A stretch of DNA of 64,000 nucleotides from assembly GCA_045661345.1 (NCBI GenBank), contig JAZRFM010000036.1:1-64000 (forward strand), read 5' to 3'. Below, in pieces: positions 17,480 to 25,779 of the stretch. The translations under genes were made by a program, and so were the position numbers. Each line of letters begins with the position of its first letter. Within the stretch, counting starts at the first letter, position 1. The notes under the pieces were generated by a model. It ran no database searches and was not told where the DNA came from. It saw only the letters and a program-made list of their open reading frames with translations. This stretch comes from RUG12461 sp045661345 (lineage in GTDB: Bacteria > Bacillota > Clostridia > Lachnospirales > Lachnospiraceae).

Positions 17480-18385
17480 TCAGTTTCCCCCGGCACAGGA
17501 TGCGAAACCCTCACAGGCGCCGCAGTTAAAACAGCCGTTGCAGAGAATCTGAAAGGAGCATTCCCTGCATTTTTTGGCAAAACGGGGCACATAGAGATCC
17601 TCCGGCGGAATCGGCCGGCCGGCGCTGTCCTTGAGGACAAAGTGGATCGGCTTCCCCCGGTAAGTCATCCCGGAATGAACCGCCTGTGCGTTTTGTGTCT
17701 GTTTACTGCGGATTCTATGCAGCTGCCCGTCCTTGATAAAGCTGGTCCCCGTCTCCATAAAGCAAAAGGTGATATCCCTCGACACGCACTCTTCTCTCAG
17801 TGCCTTCACCCATGCAAAGTCACAGGGTCTGGATCCCCCGTAGTTTTCCCCGCCGCAGGTGACCTGCTCGATCTGGCCGCTGTCAAGGTACTCCCCGATA
17901 TGAAGGGGCCCGAGCAGCGGTGCGCAATGCAGACCCTTATGCAAAAAAGGCAGCTCCAGGAGCTTCGGGATTCGCTCCTCTGCCCGGTTCTGATTCTCAC
18001 AGGTCACATTCAGGAAAATGTTGTCCCACCCTGCACCCCAATTGGCGGGCAGGCACCTTTCGATTCTCTCGGGTCTCTTTGTCAACAGCAGAAAAATGAC
18101 ATCACTCCTGATATGCATCATTTCCCATACATCGGGGCGCCATGCATCCGCTTCCTCCAGGAAAAAATCAGAGGTCATACAGACACTGATCATTTCCCCG
18201 CTTTGGATTTTATAGTTTCTGTTTTTGTCTTTGGACAGGGGATACCGGAAGGCGGTCTTCGTTTTGTAAACATCGGCACCGCTCTTTCCTCTCATCCTGT
18301 CCAGATAGTATACATAACAGTTCTGGCAGCCCTCACTGCACTTTATGCAGCCGTGCCAGGGATTCCAGTTACTGTGCATTGCCAT
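17480..18385 (-). CDS. DUF5131 (phage Gp37/Gp68-like) radical-SAM-type protein with Cys-rich tail
   Basis: The N-terminus WNPWHGCIKCSEGCQNCY gives cysteines at about 13, 16, 20 and 23. This is the hallmark of the DUF5131/phage Gp37-Gp68 family, which resembles radical SAM proteins. FLLLTKRPERI and EESDAW-like segments typical of the family follow. The C-terminus carries seven cysteines within about 25 residues (KCREC, LCNGC, FNCGAC, ASC), which could bind a further Fe-S cluster. The start at 18385 has GGAGG five bases upstream and overlaps the 3' end of the 1451-aa gene by 17 bp, so the two are translationally coupled; the 2070-aa gene starts 49 nt after its stop. Family members occur in phages and mobile islands, and no reaction is established. 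Confidence 0.8.
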   Translation of the reverse strand: MAMHSNWNPWHGCIKCSEGCQNCYVYYLDRMRGKSGADVYKTKTAFRYPLSKDKNRNYKIQSGEMISVCMTSDFFLEEADAWRPDVWEMMHIRSDVIFLLLTKRPERIERCLPANWGAGWDNIFLNVTCENQNRAEERIPKLLELPFLHKGLHCAPLLGPLHIGEYLDSGQIEQVTCGGENYGGSRPCDFAWVKALREECVSRDITFCFMETGTSFIKDGQLHRIRSKQTQNAQAVHSGMTYRGKPIHFVLKDSAGRPIPPEDLYVPRFAKKCRECSFQILCNGCFNCGACEGFASCAGGN

Positions 18386-21300
18386 GGTTTCCTCCTGTCT
18401 CTTTCTGCGCTCCCGGGGCAAAGGTCTTCGGAAGGTAAATGCTCTCCGACACATAGGAGGAAACATCCTTTGGAACATCCTCTGCATCTTTTACAACATC
18501 AATTCCCATCTTGTGCGCTATGTTCCGCACCTCTCTCGGCTGCTGCGTGGAGAAGGCTCCCGTATCCTCATCATAGCCGAGACCCCGGAACTCCTTTTGA
18601 AGCGCCTTCGGGTCTTCGATCTTATCCAGCCAGACCAGTTCCACCGGGCGTCCCTGGGGATCCCCCTTCCCGATCACATCCTTGACATCCAGCATTTCCA
18701 CTGCATCAGGACCATCCTTGGAGTCACACACCTCCAGCTTCTCACCGGCAATGCCTGTGATGAAATAGTAATGACCGTGGTAGTACATGACGAGCGCCTC
18801 CTGTTTATGGATGGCACCCGCAACGATATCCATAAAATGCTCCCGCAGGTTATGTACCGCGGCGCTGTCCTTTCCCATATACTGACCGTCGATGGTTAAG
18901 CCTTCCTTATGCCGCATGGCCTTTTCGGTCTGGAAGGTTGCCTTCCTGACAGCAGTGTTTTTATGTGCCGGACTCTTTTCGAGGAGCTTCAGATAGTAAT
19001 CCGCGATCAGAAAGGGATTTCCCATGGGGGACAGCTCTCTGTCCGCTGACCGGTTGCCCATTGTAAACTCCTGGATCTCAAAGGTCTGACGATCCCAGGC
19101 TCTGCGATTGAGACCCATTTCTTCTTTACTCAGGAACTCCGGGCTGAACCCTCTCATATTCTGCTGGCTCTGCCAGACATACTTTGTATACGGCATCATA
19201 TAAGCATTAATGAGGGCCGTCCCTGCGCAGGACCAGCAATCATTCGAGTTGTACGCCTGCTTTTCGTAGACCTTTTTGAACAGCTTCTGCTGCTTCAGCT
19301 GTTCCTGGTGAAGATGACGCTCCCTGCGTTCGTGGTTCACCACCTTGTCGTCTGTGCCGGTCTTTTCGCTCTCCTTATGCTCCACAATCCGGTTGAGATT
19401 CTCTTCCTTTTCTTCGATATCCTGCATCAGACTGCCATTTTCTTCTTTCTCTTCTGAGATCTCGGAAATCAGACTGGTATTCTTTTCCTTTTTTATGATC
19501 TCCTGACTCAGGCTGATGCTTTCATCGTCTTCTGACATCTCGTGGATCTGATTGGGATTCTCTTCATTTTCTATGATCTCCCCGTCCTCTTTGATCATGG
19601 AAAGATCCATGCCGAATTTCTCTTCATCTACCAGCTCCTCTTTCAGTTCCTCCAGATCATCCGGTATTTTCTTTTCCTGCGTATCAAGACCCTCCGGCAT
19701 ATTCTTGTCTAGCACGGCAAGATCATCCAGCATCTTCTTTTCCTGCGCATCAAGATCATCGAGACTCTGTTCCGACTCGTCCAGATTAATGAGCTTCTGC
19801 TCCGGCTCCCCTGTCACTTTCATACCACTGCCGCGCATCACTCCCTCCGGCTCTGTGTCCAGATACTTGTCATACAGATCCAGGTAGTCGTCCTGCACAA
19901 ATTCGTAATGGGCTTTGATATGGGGATGTACTTTGATTCTGTACTTCTGTCCCATCTTTTGGATGACAGCCGGATCCGGTTTTCCATAGCTGTCCGAACG
20001 GGGGTCGAGATCAAATCCGGCCTTCTTTACACCATTGATATAGGCGTTGACGTATTTGCACAGACCGATGGCCGCATTGATCTTGCGGGCCAGCTTGGGA
20101 TGAGTGCGGCAGTACCTGTGCAAAGGAGGAACTTCCCTTACAAGCATGGGCAATGCCTGTATTCTTCTGATCATCTCAAAAAGCTTGCCCGGCTGATGCC
20201 TCAGGTTCTCTCCAACCCAATCGTTTATCACCAGGTCATCTCTGCTGGGAAGCTCCAGGACAAAAAGAGATCGCAGCCCGCTCATGCTCATCTCGGTGAT
20301 GGTTTCCCCATCTCCCTCCTCCCAGGCTCTGGTCCATCTGTCATTCCACTGATGCTTTTCTACCTCCTCCCCGTTTTTGGGTTTCCAGTTCTCACCATAC
20401 TCCACGGATCTCAGCATGGCTCCAACGGCACCGCGCAGGTTTACACCGGCCGGTTTTCTGTAGCCGGGGCCCTCACCTGTGATGCTTTTTGTATGGCCGT
20501 TCCGGAGGCGTGCACGAAACAGAGGATGGTATAAAACCTTGTTGCTGTTCGAAAATGCCTTATAGTATTCCTGATTGTATCCATTTTGATTCACCGCATG
20601 ATCTGCAATTTCAGGCTGTGCGTTCTCTCCGGCTCCGGATTTTGAGGCTTCGCCTTCCATCATATTCCGCCTCCAGAGCAGATATCTTTTGCCGAAAGCG
20701 ACAGTCCTGTCTTCCTCCGTCTGCAGCAGCTCTTTGGACAAGGGGGCGGTCATCTCACACCTGTCCATATTCTCTCCCATGTCGATACAGTATTCCAGCT
20801 TGAAATAATGCCGGAACATGTCCGCCAGATTCGTTGCTGCCAGCCGTTTTGCCGCAAATTCAGGATGCTCCCTTTCATAGGCGGCCAATGCCTGGTTCTT
20901 TTCTGCATTTGATGAAAGCACCTTGACCTTTCTGAAAAAAGTCATCGTGGGCTTCGCTCCGCTCCTGAGCTGATTCTCAAACCACCCGTTGGCCAGTTCC
21001 TGATCCGTGGGAAAAACAAACTCATCAAAAAAATGCGCCAGATCCTTCAATGCCTCTTTCAGGTACTTCTTTTCAGAAGCAGCCTCATCCATCGTCCCGT
21101 TGATGTTCCGATACCACAGATGCATCTCGTCCGTCAGGTTGCTGTTGATTTTTAACAGCCTTACTCTCTCCAGCTCATGTGGGATCTTCGGTTTTTCTTT
21201 CTTTTTCTTTTTGGGTTTTGAGCTTGTAGAGATGATATTTACGTCTTCCTCCTCCTCTTCCTCCTGCTCTCCGTGAAAGCTTACATTATCCTCCGAGGAA

Positions 21301-22724
21301 AAACTCACTTCGTCCAGAATACGGTAAGCTTCCTCCAATGAGTGCAGGTCTGCGTCTACCATGCCTTGGGGATATGACTGCCTGGAAATGAAGTATTTGC
21401 CTTCTTTGTTCAAATCCAGATGGTAATGATTGAGCAGTTCCTTGTTCAGGATATCGCCCAGCAGAGCGAATATGCCGGCCTTCGCTCTGATCACCTTGTG
21501 GGTGGCAACATATTCCTCCATCTGACTCTGCAGATCCTCATCATCAAAGACAGGCTCGCCGTCACGATCAGCCAGACTGCATATAGCAGGCGCTGTGATA
21601 TGGATCATCCTGTACAGACCGTGGAGATCCTTTAAAAGAAGCCCTAGAACCCCGTTTTCCCTGACTTCTTCCAAAGACGGAAGAGGATATTCCATCATGC
21701 ATTTGATCTCTTCCAGCACCATGTCCTTTTGGGTCTGCCGGTCTTCGTCATTTCTCGCATCGCCGAGCTTCTGGTTCCACTCCGCGTTCCTCTTGTCTGT
21801 ATAGGACAGGGGCAGCCCGCTTTTATTTACAAATACACATCTGGCCGGAAAGCGTTTGAGTTTTGTATCACGATCAGCCTGATTCAGGATTGCCCTCAAC
21901 ATCACATTTTTATCAGTGGCAAACTCCGATCCCCTCTCATGGCTGTTTTGAATGAACTCTACTTCCTGATCCACTCTCTCATCCGTATAACCCATGTGAA
22001 GGAGCTGGGCTTCCAAATAGGGTAAGGAGTTGGCACGCATTTCTTCTCTGGCCTTCTGAAGCTCTGTTTCTATTTCCATCTGCTTTTTCAGGAACTTCTT
22101 TCTCTGCTTCAGATCAGCCCCCAACTCCGCCCGTGCCCATAGATTTTCCAGCTGATCGCTGATAATCGTAAGGCAGGAGATCTGGGCTTTGTTCTTTAAA
22201 TATTTCTCGTGGGTTTCACTCTTACTCTTGACCTTGGCAGCATAAAGCATCCCCTTCATACGCTCCCGCATGATCGCTTCCCTTTTTTCAAACATCTGCC
22301 AGGGGGTCAGCACCATGGCTTTCTTCAGGTTTTCCTGCATCTCTACGACTTTGTCGAAACACACTGCCGCGTCCCAGGCAGCATCCTTTCTCTTGGATGC
22401 CTTCTGATTGTCATATTTCCCGGAGAATGCATCAATCTTATGGGAGGTATCCTCCTCAGGATTCCCGCTTTTTCCGGAGAGTTCGTAGTAGCGGAGCATC
22501 TTGTTTTGCATGAGCTTCACGTCATCGAAATAATACCTGGTTCTCTCCTCGAAGGTAGTCTCCGTAAGACGGTGGGTCATCTTCGTCTCGAATTCATTCC
22601 TCCCCTCAAGATTGGCATGGAAATACATCGTTTCATCAAGATCTTTGTTCTTCATCGACTGATAGAACGGATCCAGTTTCTTCTTGTCCCTTTGTAAGTT
22701 TACATATTCTTCAAACTGTCCCAT
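18369..22724 (-). CDS. 1451-aa helical protein with C-terminal papain-like cysteine protease domain
   Basis: Residues 1 to about 970 are helical and charged. They resemble the 716-aa protein at 8934 (MGQFEEY, TTFEERTRYYF, KREAIMRERMKGML), including the two WN-containing repeats (EWNQK, QWNDRW). Residues about 975-1125 are an acidic low-complexity linker with imperfect repeats of the type LDAQEKKMLDDL / LDTQEKKIPDDL. The last ~300 residues hold a papain-like fold: NSNDCWSCAGTAL (Cys1163), YYHGHYYFITG (His1318) and LEVCDSKDG (Asp1334), in the Cys-His-Asp order of C39/C70-like peptidases. No signal peptide is present. GGGAGG precedes the ATG, and a promoter lies 59-87 nt upstream. It is first in the operon with DUF5131 and the 2070-aa kinase-like protein. 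The target is unknown; maturation of an operon partner is one option. Confidence 0.75.
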   Translation of the reverse strand: MGQFEEYVNLQRDKKKLDPFYQSMKNKDLDETMYFHANLEGRNEFETKMTHRLTETTFEERTRYYFDDVKLMQNKMLRYYELSGKSGNPEEDTSHKIDAFSGKYDNQKASKRKDAAWDAAVCFDKVVEMQENLKKAMVLTPWQMFEKREAIMRERMKGMLYAAKVKSKSETHEKYLKNKAQISCLTIISDQLENLWARAELGADLKQRKKFLKKQMEIETELQKAREEMRANSLPYLEAQLLHMGYTDERVDQEVEFIQNSHERGSEFATDKNVMLRAILNQADRDTKLKRFPARCVFVNKSGLPLSYTDKRNAEWNQKLGDARNDEDRQTQKDMVLEEIKCMMEYPLPSLEEVRENGVLGLLLKDLHGLYRMIHITAPAICSLADRDGEPVFDDEDLQSQMEEYVATHKVIRAKAGIFALLGDILNKELLNHYHLDLNKEGKYFISRQSYPQGMVDADLHSLEEAYRILDEVSFSSEDNVSFHGEQEEEEEEDVNIISTSSKPKKKKKEKPKIPHELERVRLLKINSNLTDEMHLWYRNINGTMDEAASEKKYLKEALKDLAHFFDEFVFPTDQELANGWFENQLRSGAKPTMTFFRKVKVLSSNAEKNQALAAYEREHPEFAAKRLAATNLADMFRHYFKLEYCIDMGENMDRCEMTAPLSKELLQTEEDRTVAFGKRYLLWRRNMMEGEASKSGAGENAQPEIADHAVNQNGYNQEYYKAFSNSNKVLYHPLFRARLRNGHTKSITGEGPGYRKPAGVNLRGAVGAMLRSVEYGENWKPKNGEEVEKHQWNDRWTRAWEEGDGETITEMSMSGLRSLFVLELPSRDDLVINDWVGENLRHQPGKLFEMIRRIQALPMLVREVPPLHRYCRTHPKLARKINAAIGLCKYVNAYINGVKKAGFDLDPRSDSYGKPDPAVIQKMGQKYRIKVHPHIKAHYEFVQDDYLDLYDKYLDTEPEGVMRGSGMKVTGEPEQKLINLDESEQSLDDLDAQEKKMLDDLAVLDKNMPEGLDTQEKKIPDDLEELKEELVDEEKFGMDLSMIKEDGEIIENEENPNQIHEMSEDDESISLSQEIIKKEKNTSLISEISEEKEENGSLMQDIEEKEENLNRIVEHKESEKTGTDDKVVNHERRERHLHQEQLKQQKLFKKVYEKQAYNSNDCWSCAGTALINAYMMPYTKYVWQSQQNMRGFSPEFLSKEEMGLNRRAWDRQTFEIQEFTMGNRSADRELSPMGNPFLIADYYLKLLEKSPAHKNTAVRKATFQTEKAMRHKEGLTIDGQYMGKDSAAVHNLREHFMDIVAGAIHKQEALVMYYHGHYYFITGIAGEKLEVCDSKDGPDAVEMLDVKDVIGKGDPQGRPVELVWLDKIEDPKALQKEFRGLGYDEDTGAFSTQQPREVRNIAHKMGIDVVKDAEDVPKDVSSYVSESIYLPKTFAPGAQKETGGNHGNAQ

Positions 22725-22782
22725 GGTAACCTCCCTGTGTGGTATCGCAAAAGGACTTTCTTTGCAGCCCTGCAGTCATTTG

Positions 22783-22811
22783 TTTATACGAACGGGTTCG
22801 GTCGATGGCAG
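22783..22811 (-). promoter_or_regulatory. promoter of the 1451-aa operon, with spacer palindrome
   Basis: Minus strand: CTGCCA, 17 bp, TATAAA. The -35 abuts the GNAT stop codon. The spacer contains CGAACCCGTTCG, a 5-bp inverted repeat around 2 nt, which is a plausible repressor site. CTGCCA and the TCG before the -10 match the promoter at 4505-4535. Confidence 0.55.
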
Positions 22812-23639
22812 CTACATCCACAATGCCTCGTAGATATCCGTCTGTTCCGCCTCAGGAAACAACTTGTCTGTCAGCTTCTGCGATTCCTCTGTCAGCGCCT
22901 CAAAGACAAGCCCCTTCTCCGGAAAAGAATGCTCCATGATCTTTACGGCCTGCAGAAGCCCCTCCGCCAGAGTGGCTACGTTTGTGCTGTACAGATAGGA
23001 AAGCCGGAGAAACTCCTTAGAGAAGCTGCTGACAAGAAGGATGCCGGAAACACTGTCACCGGTGAAGGCGCACCTGCAAAGCTCCGGAATCATGAGCGCT
23101 TTCCACTCGTCATAATCAGACACCACATATTGTCCCAGCCTGTTCATCTCTGACATCACCTGCTTTTGCAGGGATGCGGGAAGCGCAAACAGATTCTGCC
23201 AGTTCTTCCTCTCTTTTATTTTCCTGTGCAGTGCTTTGGAAGACCGGATCGCCTCCGGCATGATTTGCGTTCTTTGATGGGAATAAGAAACCGTCATTCC
23301 GGGAATGGATTTGAAAAACCAGTAAAGCTCCTCTCTTTGCGGTGAAGCAGGAAAAAAAACGGACACCGGGAATACCTCCCCCGTACCCGTAATGACAGAA
23401 AACACCCTGCTCATGAGAGCAGAACCCACACCTCGTCTGCGTGCCTGCTCGTTCACATAGATCCAGTCTATCGTATACTGATAATCGATCAAAGTCAGGG
23501 AGACCGCTCCCAGAACAGCTCCCTCCCCGTCACAGCTTCCCACTGCGACTCTTTCCTTACCCGAAATCAGATCCGGCGGAAGAACCCCTTGAAAAGCCTG
23601 GTAATTCTCCTGGTTGACCATAACGTGAAAAGTTGTCAT
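22812..23639 (-). CDS. Tandem GNAT-like acetyltransferase, partner of the 1451-aa operon
   Basis: Paralogue of the 276-aa GNAT at 8074. The N-terminal half has YTIDWIYVNEQ followed by the acetyl-CoA loop ARRRGVGSALM; the C-terminal half repeats the GNAT outline (LRLSYLYS, LLQAVKIMEHSFP, LVFEALTEES) without that loop and ends in DIYEALWM. AGAGG lies 7 nt before the ATG. It is located 46 nt after the MATE gene and 87 nt before the 1451-aa gene, which has its own promoter; no clear promoter was found directly upstream, so transcription may come from the trmD/MATE side. The consistent pairing of these GNATs with large helical proteins argues for a shared function. Confidence 0.8.
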   Translation of the reverse strand: MTTFHVMVNQENYQAFQGVLPPDLISGKERVAVGSCDGEGAVLGAVSLTLIDYQYTIDWIYVNEQARRRGVGSALMSRVFSVITGTGEVFPVSVFFPASPQREELYWFFKSIPGMTVSYSHQRTQIMPEAIRSSKALHRKIKERKNWQNLFALPASLQKQVMSEMNRLGQYVVSDYDEWKALMIPELCRCAFTGDSVSGILLVSSFSKEFLRLSYLYSTNVATLAEGLLQAVKIMEHSFPEKGLVFEALTEESQKLTDKLFPEAEQTDIYEALWM

Positions 23640-23685
23640 ATGCCTACCTCTTTTGCAATCATGTGAATCATTTTACGGATACCTG

Positions 23686-25062
23686 TCAGCCTGCGCCCGG
23701 ACGGGGGACAGGTTTTTTCCGGGAGAGTCTTGCAGTCTCACGCTTCCTTACCACCAGGTACAAGCCAAAGGCCAGAACCCCCGCTGCGCCCCAGGCGATG
23801 GGGTCTCCTCCCGCCGCGAGGGCATAGCTGTGCAGCTGTCTGGAGAGCACAGCCGCGAAAAGCCTGGCGCCCAGCTCCATGAAGCCGAGGGCCAGTGTGG
23901 TTTTTCCATACCCGCAGCCCTGCATGGCATTGCGGTAGATAAAGATCATGGAAAGGGGAATATAGAAGAAAACACTCTCATAGCAATAGGTCTTTGCGTA
24001 GGGCAGATAGCTCGTAAGATCCACCCCCGCATCAAAAAACAGCCGGATGGCGTAGGGCAGCAGCACCACGGACAGCACTCCCGCCACGACGGAATAGATG
24101 GTGGCGATCAGCATGGCTGCTTTCGTCCCCTCATGGACACGGTTCATGTCTCCGTAGCCGTAATTCTGACCCACGTAGGAAGCCATGGTCTGGCCGAAGG
24201 CCGGCATGGCAGATGTCATCAGACCGATTACCTTGCTGGCTGCGGTAAAGCCGCCCACGGCGATGGATCCGTAGATATTGATGGCCGCCTGCATCACCAT
24301 GGTGCCGCTGGCCGTGATCCCGAACTGCAGCGCCATGGGTACACCGATGTTCAGCTGCTGGGCGGTATAGGAGCGCCGCAGTCTGAAGTCCCCCTTCTGG
24401 GGCCGGAGCGAGGGCACCCGCCGCATGATGTAGAGGAAGCAGAGCAGCGCCGAGGTTCCCTGTGCCACGTTTGTCGCCAGGGCAGCTCCCATGGTTCCCA
24501 GACGCAGCACAATGATAAAGAAAAGATCCAGCACCACATTCAATACCGTCGAGATCACCAGGAAGTACAGGGGATGGCGGCTGTCTCCGATGGCGCGCAG
24601 GGATGCCGCAAAAAAGTTGTAAAACACGATGGTCCCGCATCCGGCGCAGATCGTAGAGATATACGCATAGGCATCCTGATAGATATCTGCCGGCGTGCTC
24701 ATCACCCGCAGAATCGGATGCATCAGCAGAAGCGAGAGCGCGGTCAGAATGGCGACGCTGATCAGAGAAAGCAGGATCCCGTTTGCAAAGGAACGCCGCG
24801 TCGCCTCTTCGTCACCGGCACCGTACCGCTGGCTTGTCAATACCGCAAATCCCGTGGCAAGCCCGATGGCGAGCCCCAGGATCATAAAGACGATGGTTCC
24901 CGTGGAGCCAACGGCCGCCAGGGCATGCGGTCCCACAAACCGTCCGACGATCACGGTATCCACCATGTTGTAAAGCTCCTGAAAGAGGTATCCGAAAAAG
25001 ATCGGTACCATGAATTTAAAGATCAGCGTCAGCGGTTTCCCGCTTGTCATTTTCACACCCAT
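23686..25062 (-). CDS. MATE-family multidrug/sodium antiporter
   Basis: A 458-aa polytopic membrane protein with about twelve hydrophobic segments and typical MATE segments in each half, for example FQELYNMVDTVIVGRFVG near residues 27-44 and AAINIYGSIAVGGFTAASKV in the second half. The length is standard. It probably exports cationic drugs or metabolites with Na+ or H+ coupling. The start at 25062 lies inside the trmD 3' end (10-bp overlap); an alternative start four codons later is equally possible because the ribosome site is weak. It occupies the place where rplS normally follows trmD. Confidence 0.9.
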   Translation of the reverse strand: MGVKMTSGKPLTLIFKFMVPIFFGYLFQELYNMVDTVIVGRFVGPHALAAVGSTGTIVFMILGLAIGLATGFAVLTSQRYGAGDEEATRRSFANGILLSLISVAILTALSLLLMHPILRVMSTPADIYQDAYAYISTICAGCGTIVFYNFFAASLRAIGDSRHPLYFLVISTVLNVVLDLFFIIVLRLGTMGAALATNVAQGTSALLCFLYIMRRVPSLRPQKGDFRLRRSYTAQQLNIGVPMALQFGITASGTMVMQAAINIYGSIAVGGFTAASKVIGLMTSAMPAFGQTMASYVGQNYGYGDMNRVHEGTKAAMLIATIYSVVAGVLSVVLLPYAIRLFFDAGVDLTSYLPYAKTYCYESVFFYIPLSMIFIYRNAMQGCGYGKTTLALGFMELGARLFAAVLSRQLHSYALAAGGDPIAWGAAGVLAFGLYLVVRKRETARLSRKKPVPRPGAG

Positions 25063-25769
25063 TGTTTTCGTTCTTCTTCCGTCAAAACTGCCCGGTCAAG
25101 GAGATCCGGCCTCCTCTGTACCGTACGCATAATCGATTGTTCTCTTCTCCATGCATCCACCTTCCCGTGGTCTCCGGACAGCAGGATCTCCGGAACCTTC
25201 CTGCCCTTCCACTCCTCCGGTCTCGAATACTGCGGGTATTCCAGCAGTCCGTCCTCCAGAGACTCCGTCTCGGAGGAGGCCTCATTGGTGAGAACACCGG
25301 GCACCATGCGGGACACAGCGTCACACACCACCATCGCCGCCAGCTCTCCGCCGGTCAGTACATAATCCCCGATGGAAACATAGTCCGTCACGATCTCCTC
25401 CAGCACCCGTTCATCCACCCCTTCATAATGCCCGCAGAGCAGGATCAGGTTTTCCTCCACTGCCAGTTCCTTTGCCATGGCCTGGTGAAACACGGGAGCC
25501 TGGGGCGTGAGATAAATGGTCCGCACGGGAGATGCACATCTTTTTTTGACATCACACCAGGCATCATAGATGGGCTGTGCCTGCATCACCATGCCGGCGC
25601 CTCCCCCGTAAGGATAGTCATCCACTTTTTTGTGACGGTCCGTGGAAAAATCACGGATGTTGACCGCTTCCACGGTCAGAATCTTATTTTTCACCGCTCT
25701 GCCGATGATAGAGGCAGAAAGCCCCTGCTCCACCATCTCCGGGAACAGGGTCAGAATATAAAAATGCAT
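25053..25769 (-). CDS. trmD: tRNA (guanine-N1-)-methyltransferase TrmD
   Basis: SPOUT-class enzyme that methylates G37 of tRNAs, preventing +1 frameshifting. Diagnostic segments are MHFYILTLFPEM at the start, DYPYGGGAGMVMQ, LLCGHYEGVDERV and the trefoil-knot SIGDYVLTGGELA. The 238-aa length is normal. The start at 25769 was chosen for GGAGAT four bases upstream; an upstream in-frame ATG would overlap rimM. Last core gene of the ylxM-ffh-rpsP-khpA-rimM-trmD operon. Confidence 0.97.
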   Translation of the reverse strand: MHFYILTLFPEMVEQGLSASIIGRAVKNKILTVEAVNIRDFSTDRHKKVDDYPYGGGAGMVMQAQPIYDAWCDVKKRCASPVRTIYLTPQAPVFHQAMAKELAVEENLILLCGHYEGVDERVLEEIVTDYVSIGDYVLTGGELAAMVVCDAVSRMVPGVLTNEASSETESLEDGLLEYPQYSRPEEWKGRKVPEILLSGDHGKVDAWRREQSIMRTVQRRPDLLDRAVLTEEERKQWV

Positions 25770-25779
25770 GGGATCTCCT

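Noticed and set aside
19350..19800. DNA repeats in the 1451-aa gene as a mobile or CRISPR element
   Set aside because: They are in frame and encode an acidic helical linker with imperfect repeats, so they are a protein feature.
22789..22800. Second LexA box upstream of the 1451-aa gene
   Set aside because: CGAAC and GTTCG arms are present but separated by 2 nt instead of 4, so it does not fit LexA; kept only as an unassigned palindrome.
23653..25365. 570-codon plus-strand frame opposite MATE and trmD
   Set aside because: It runs across two well-identified genes and reads as a His/Gly/Gln-rich shadow.
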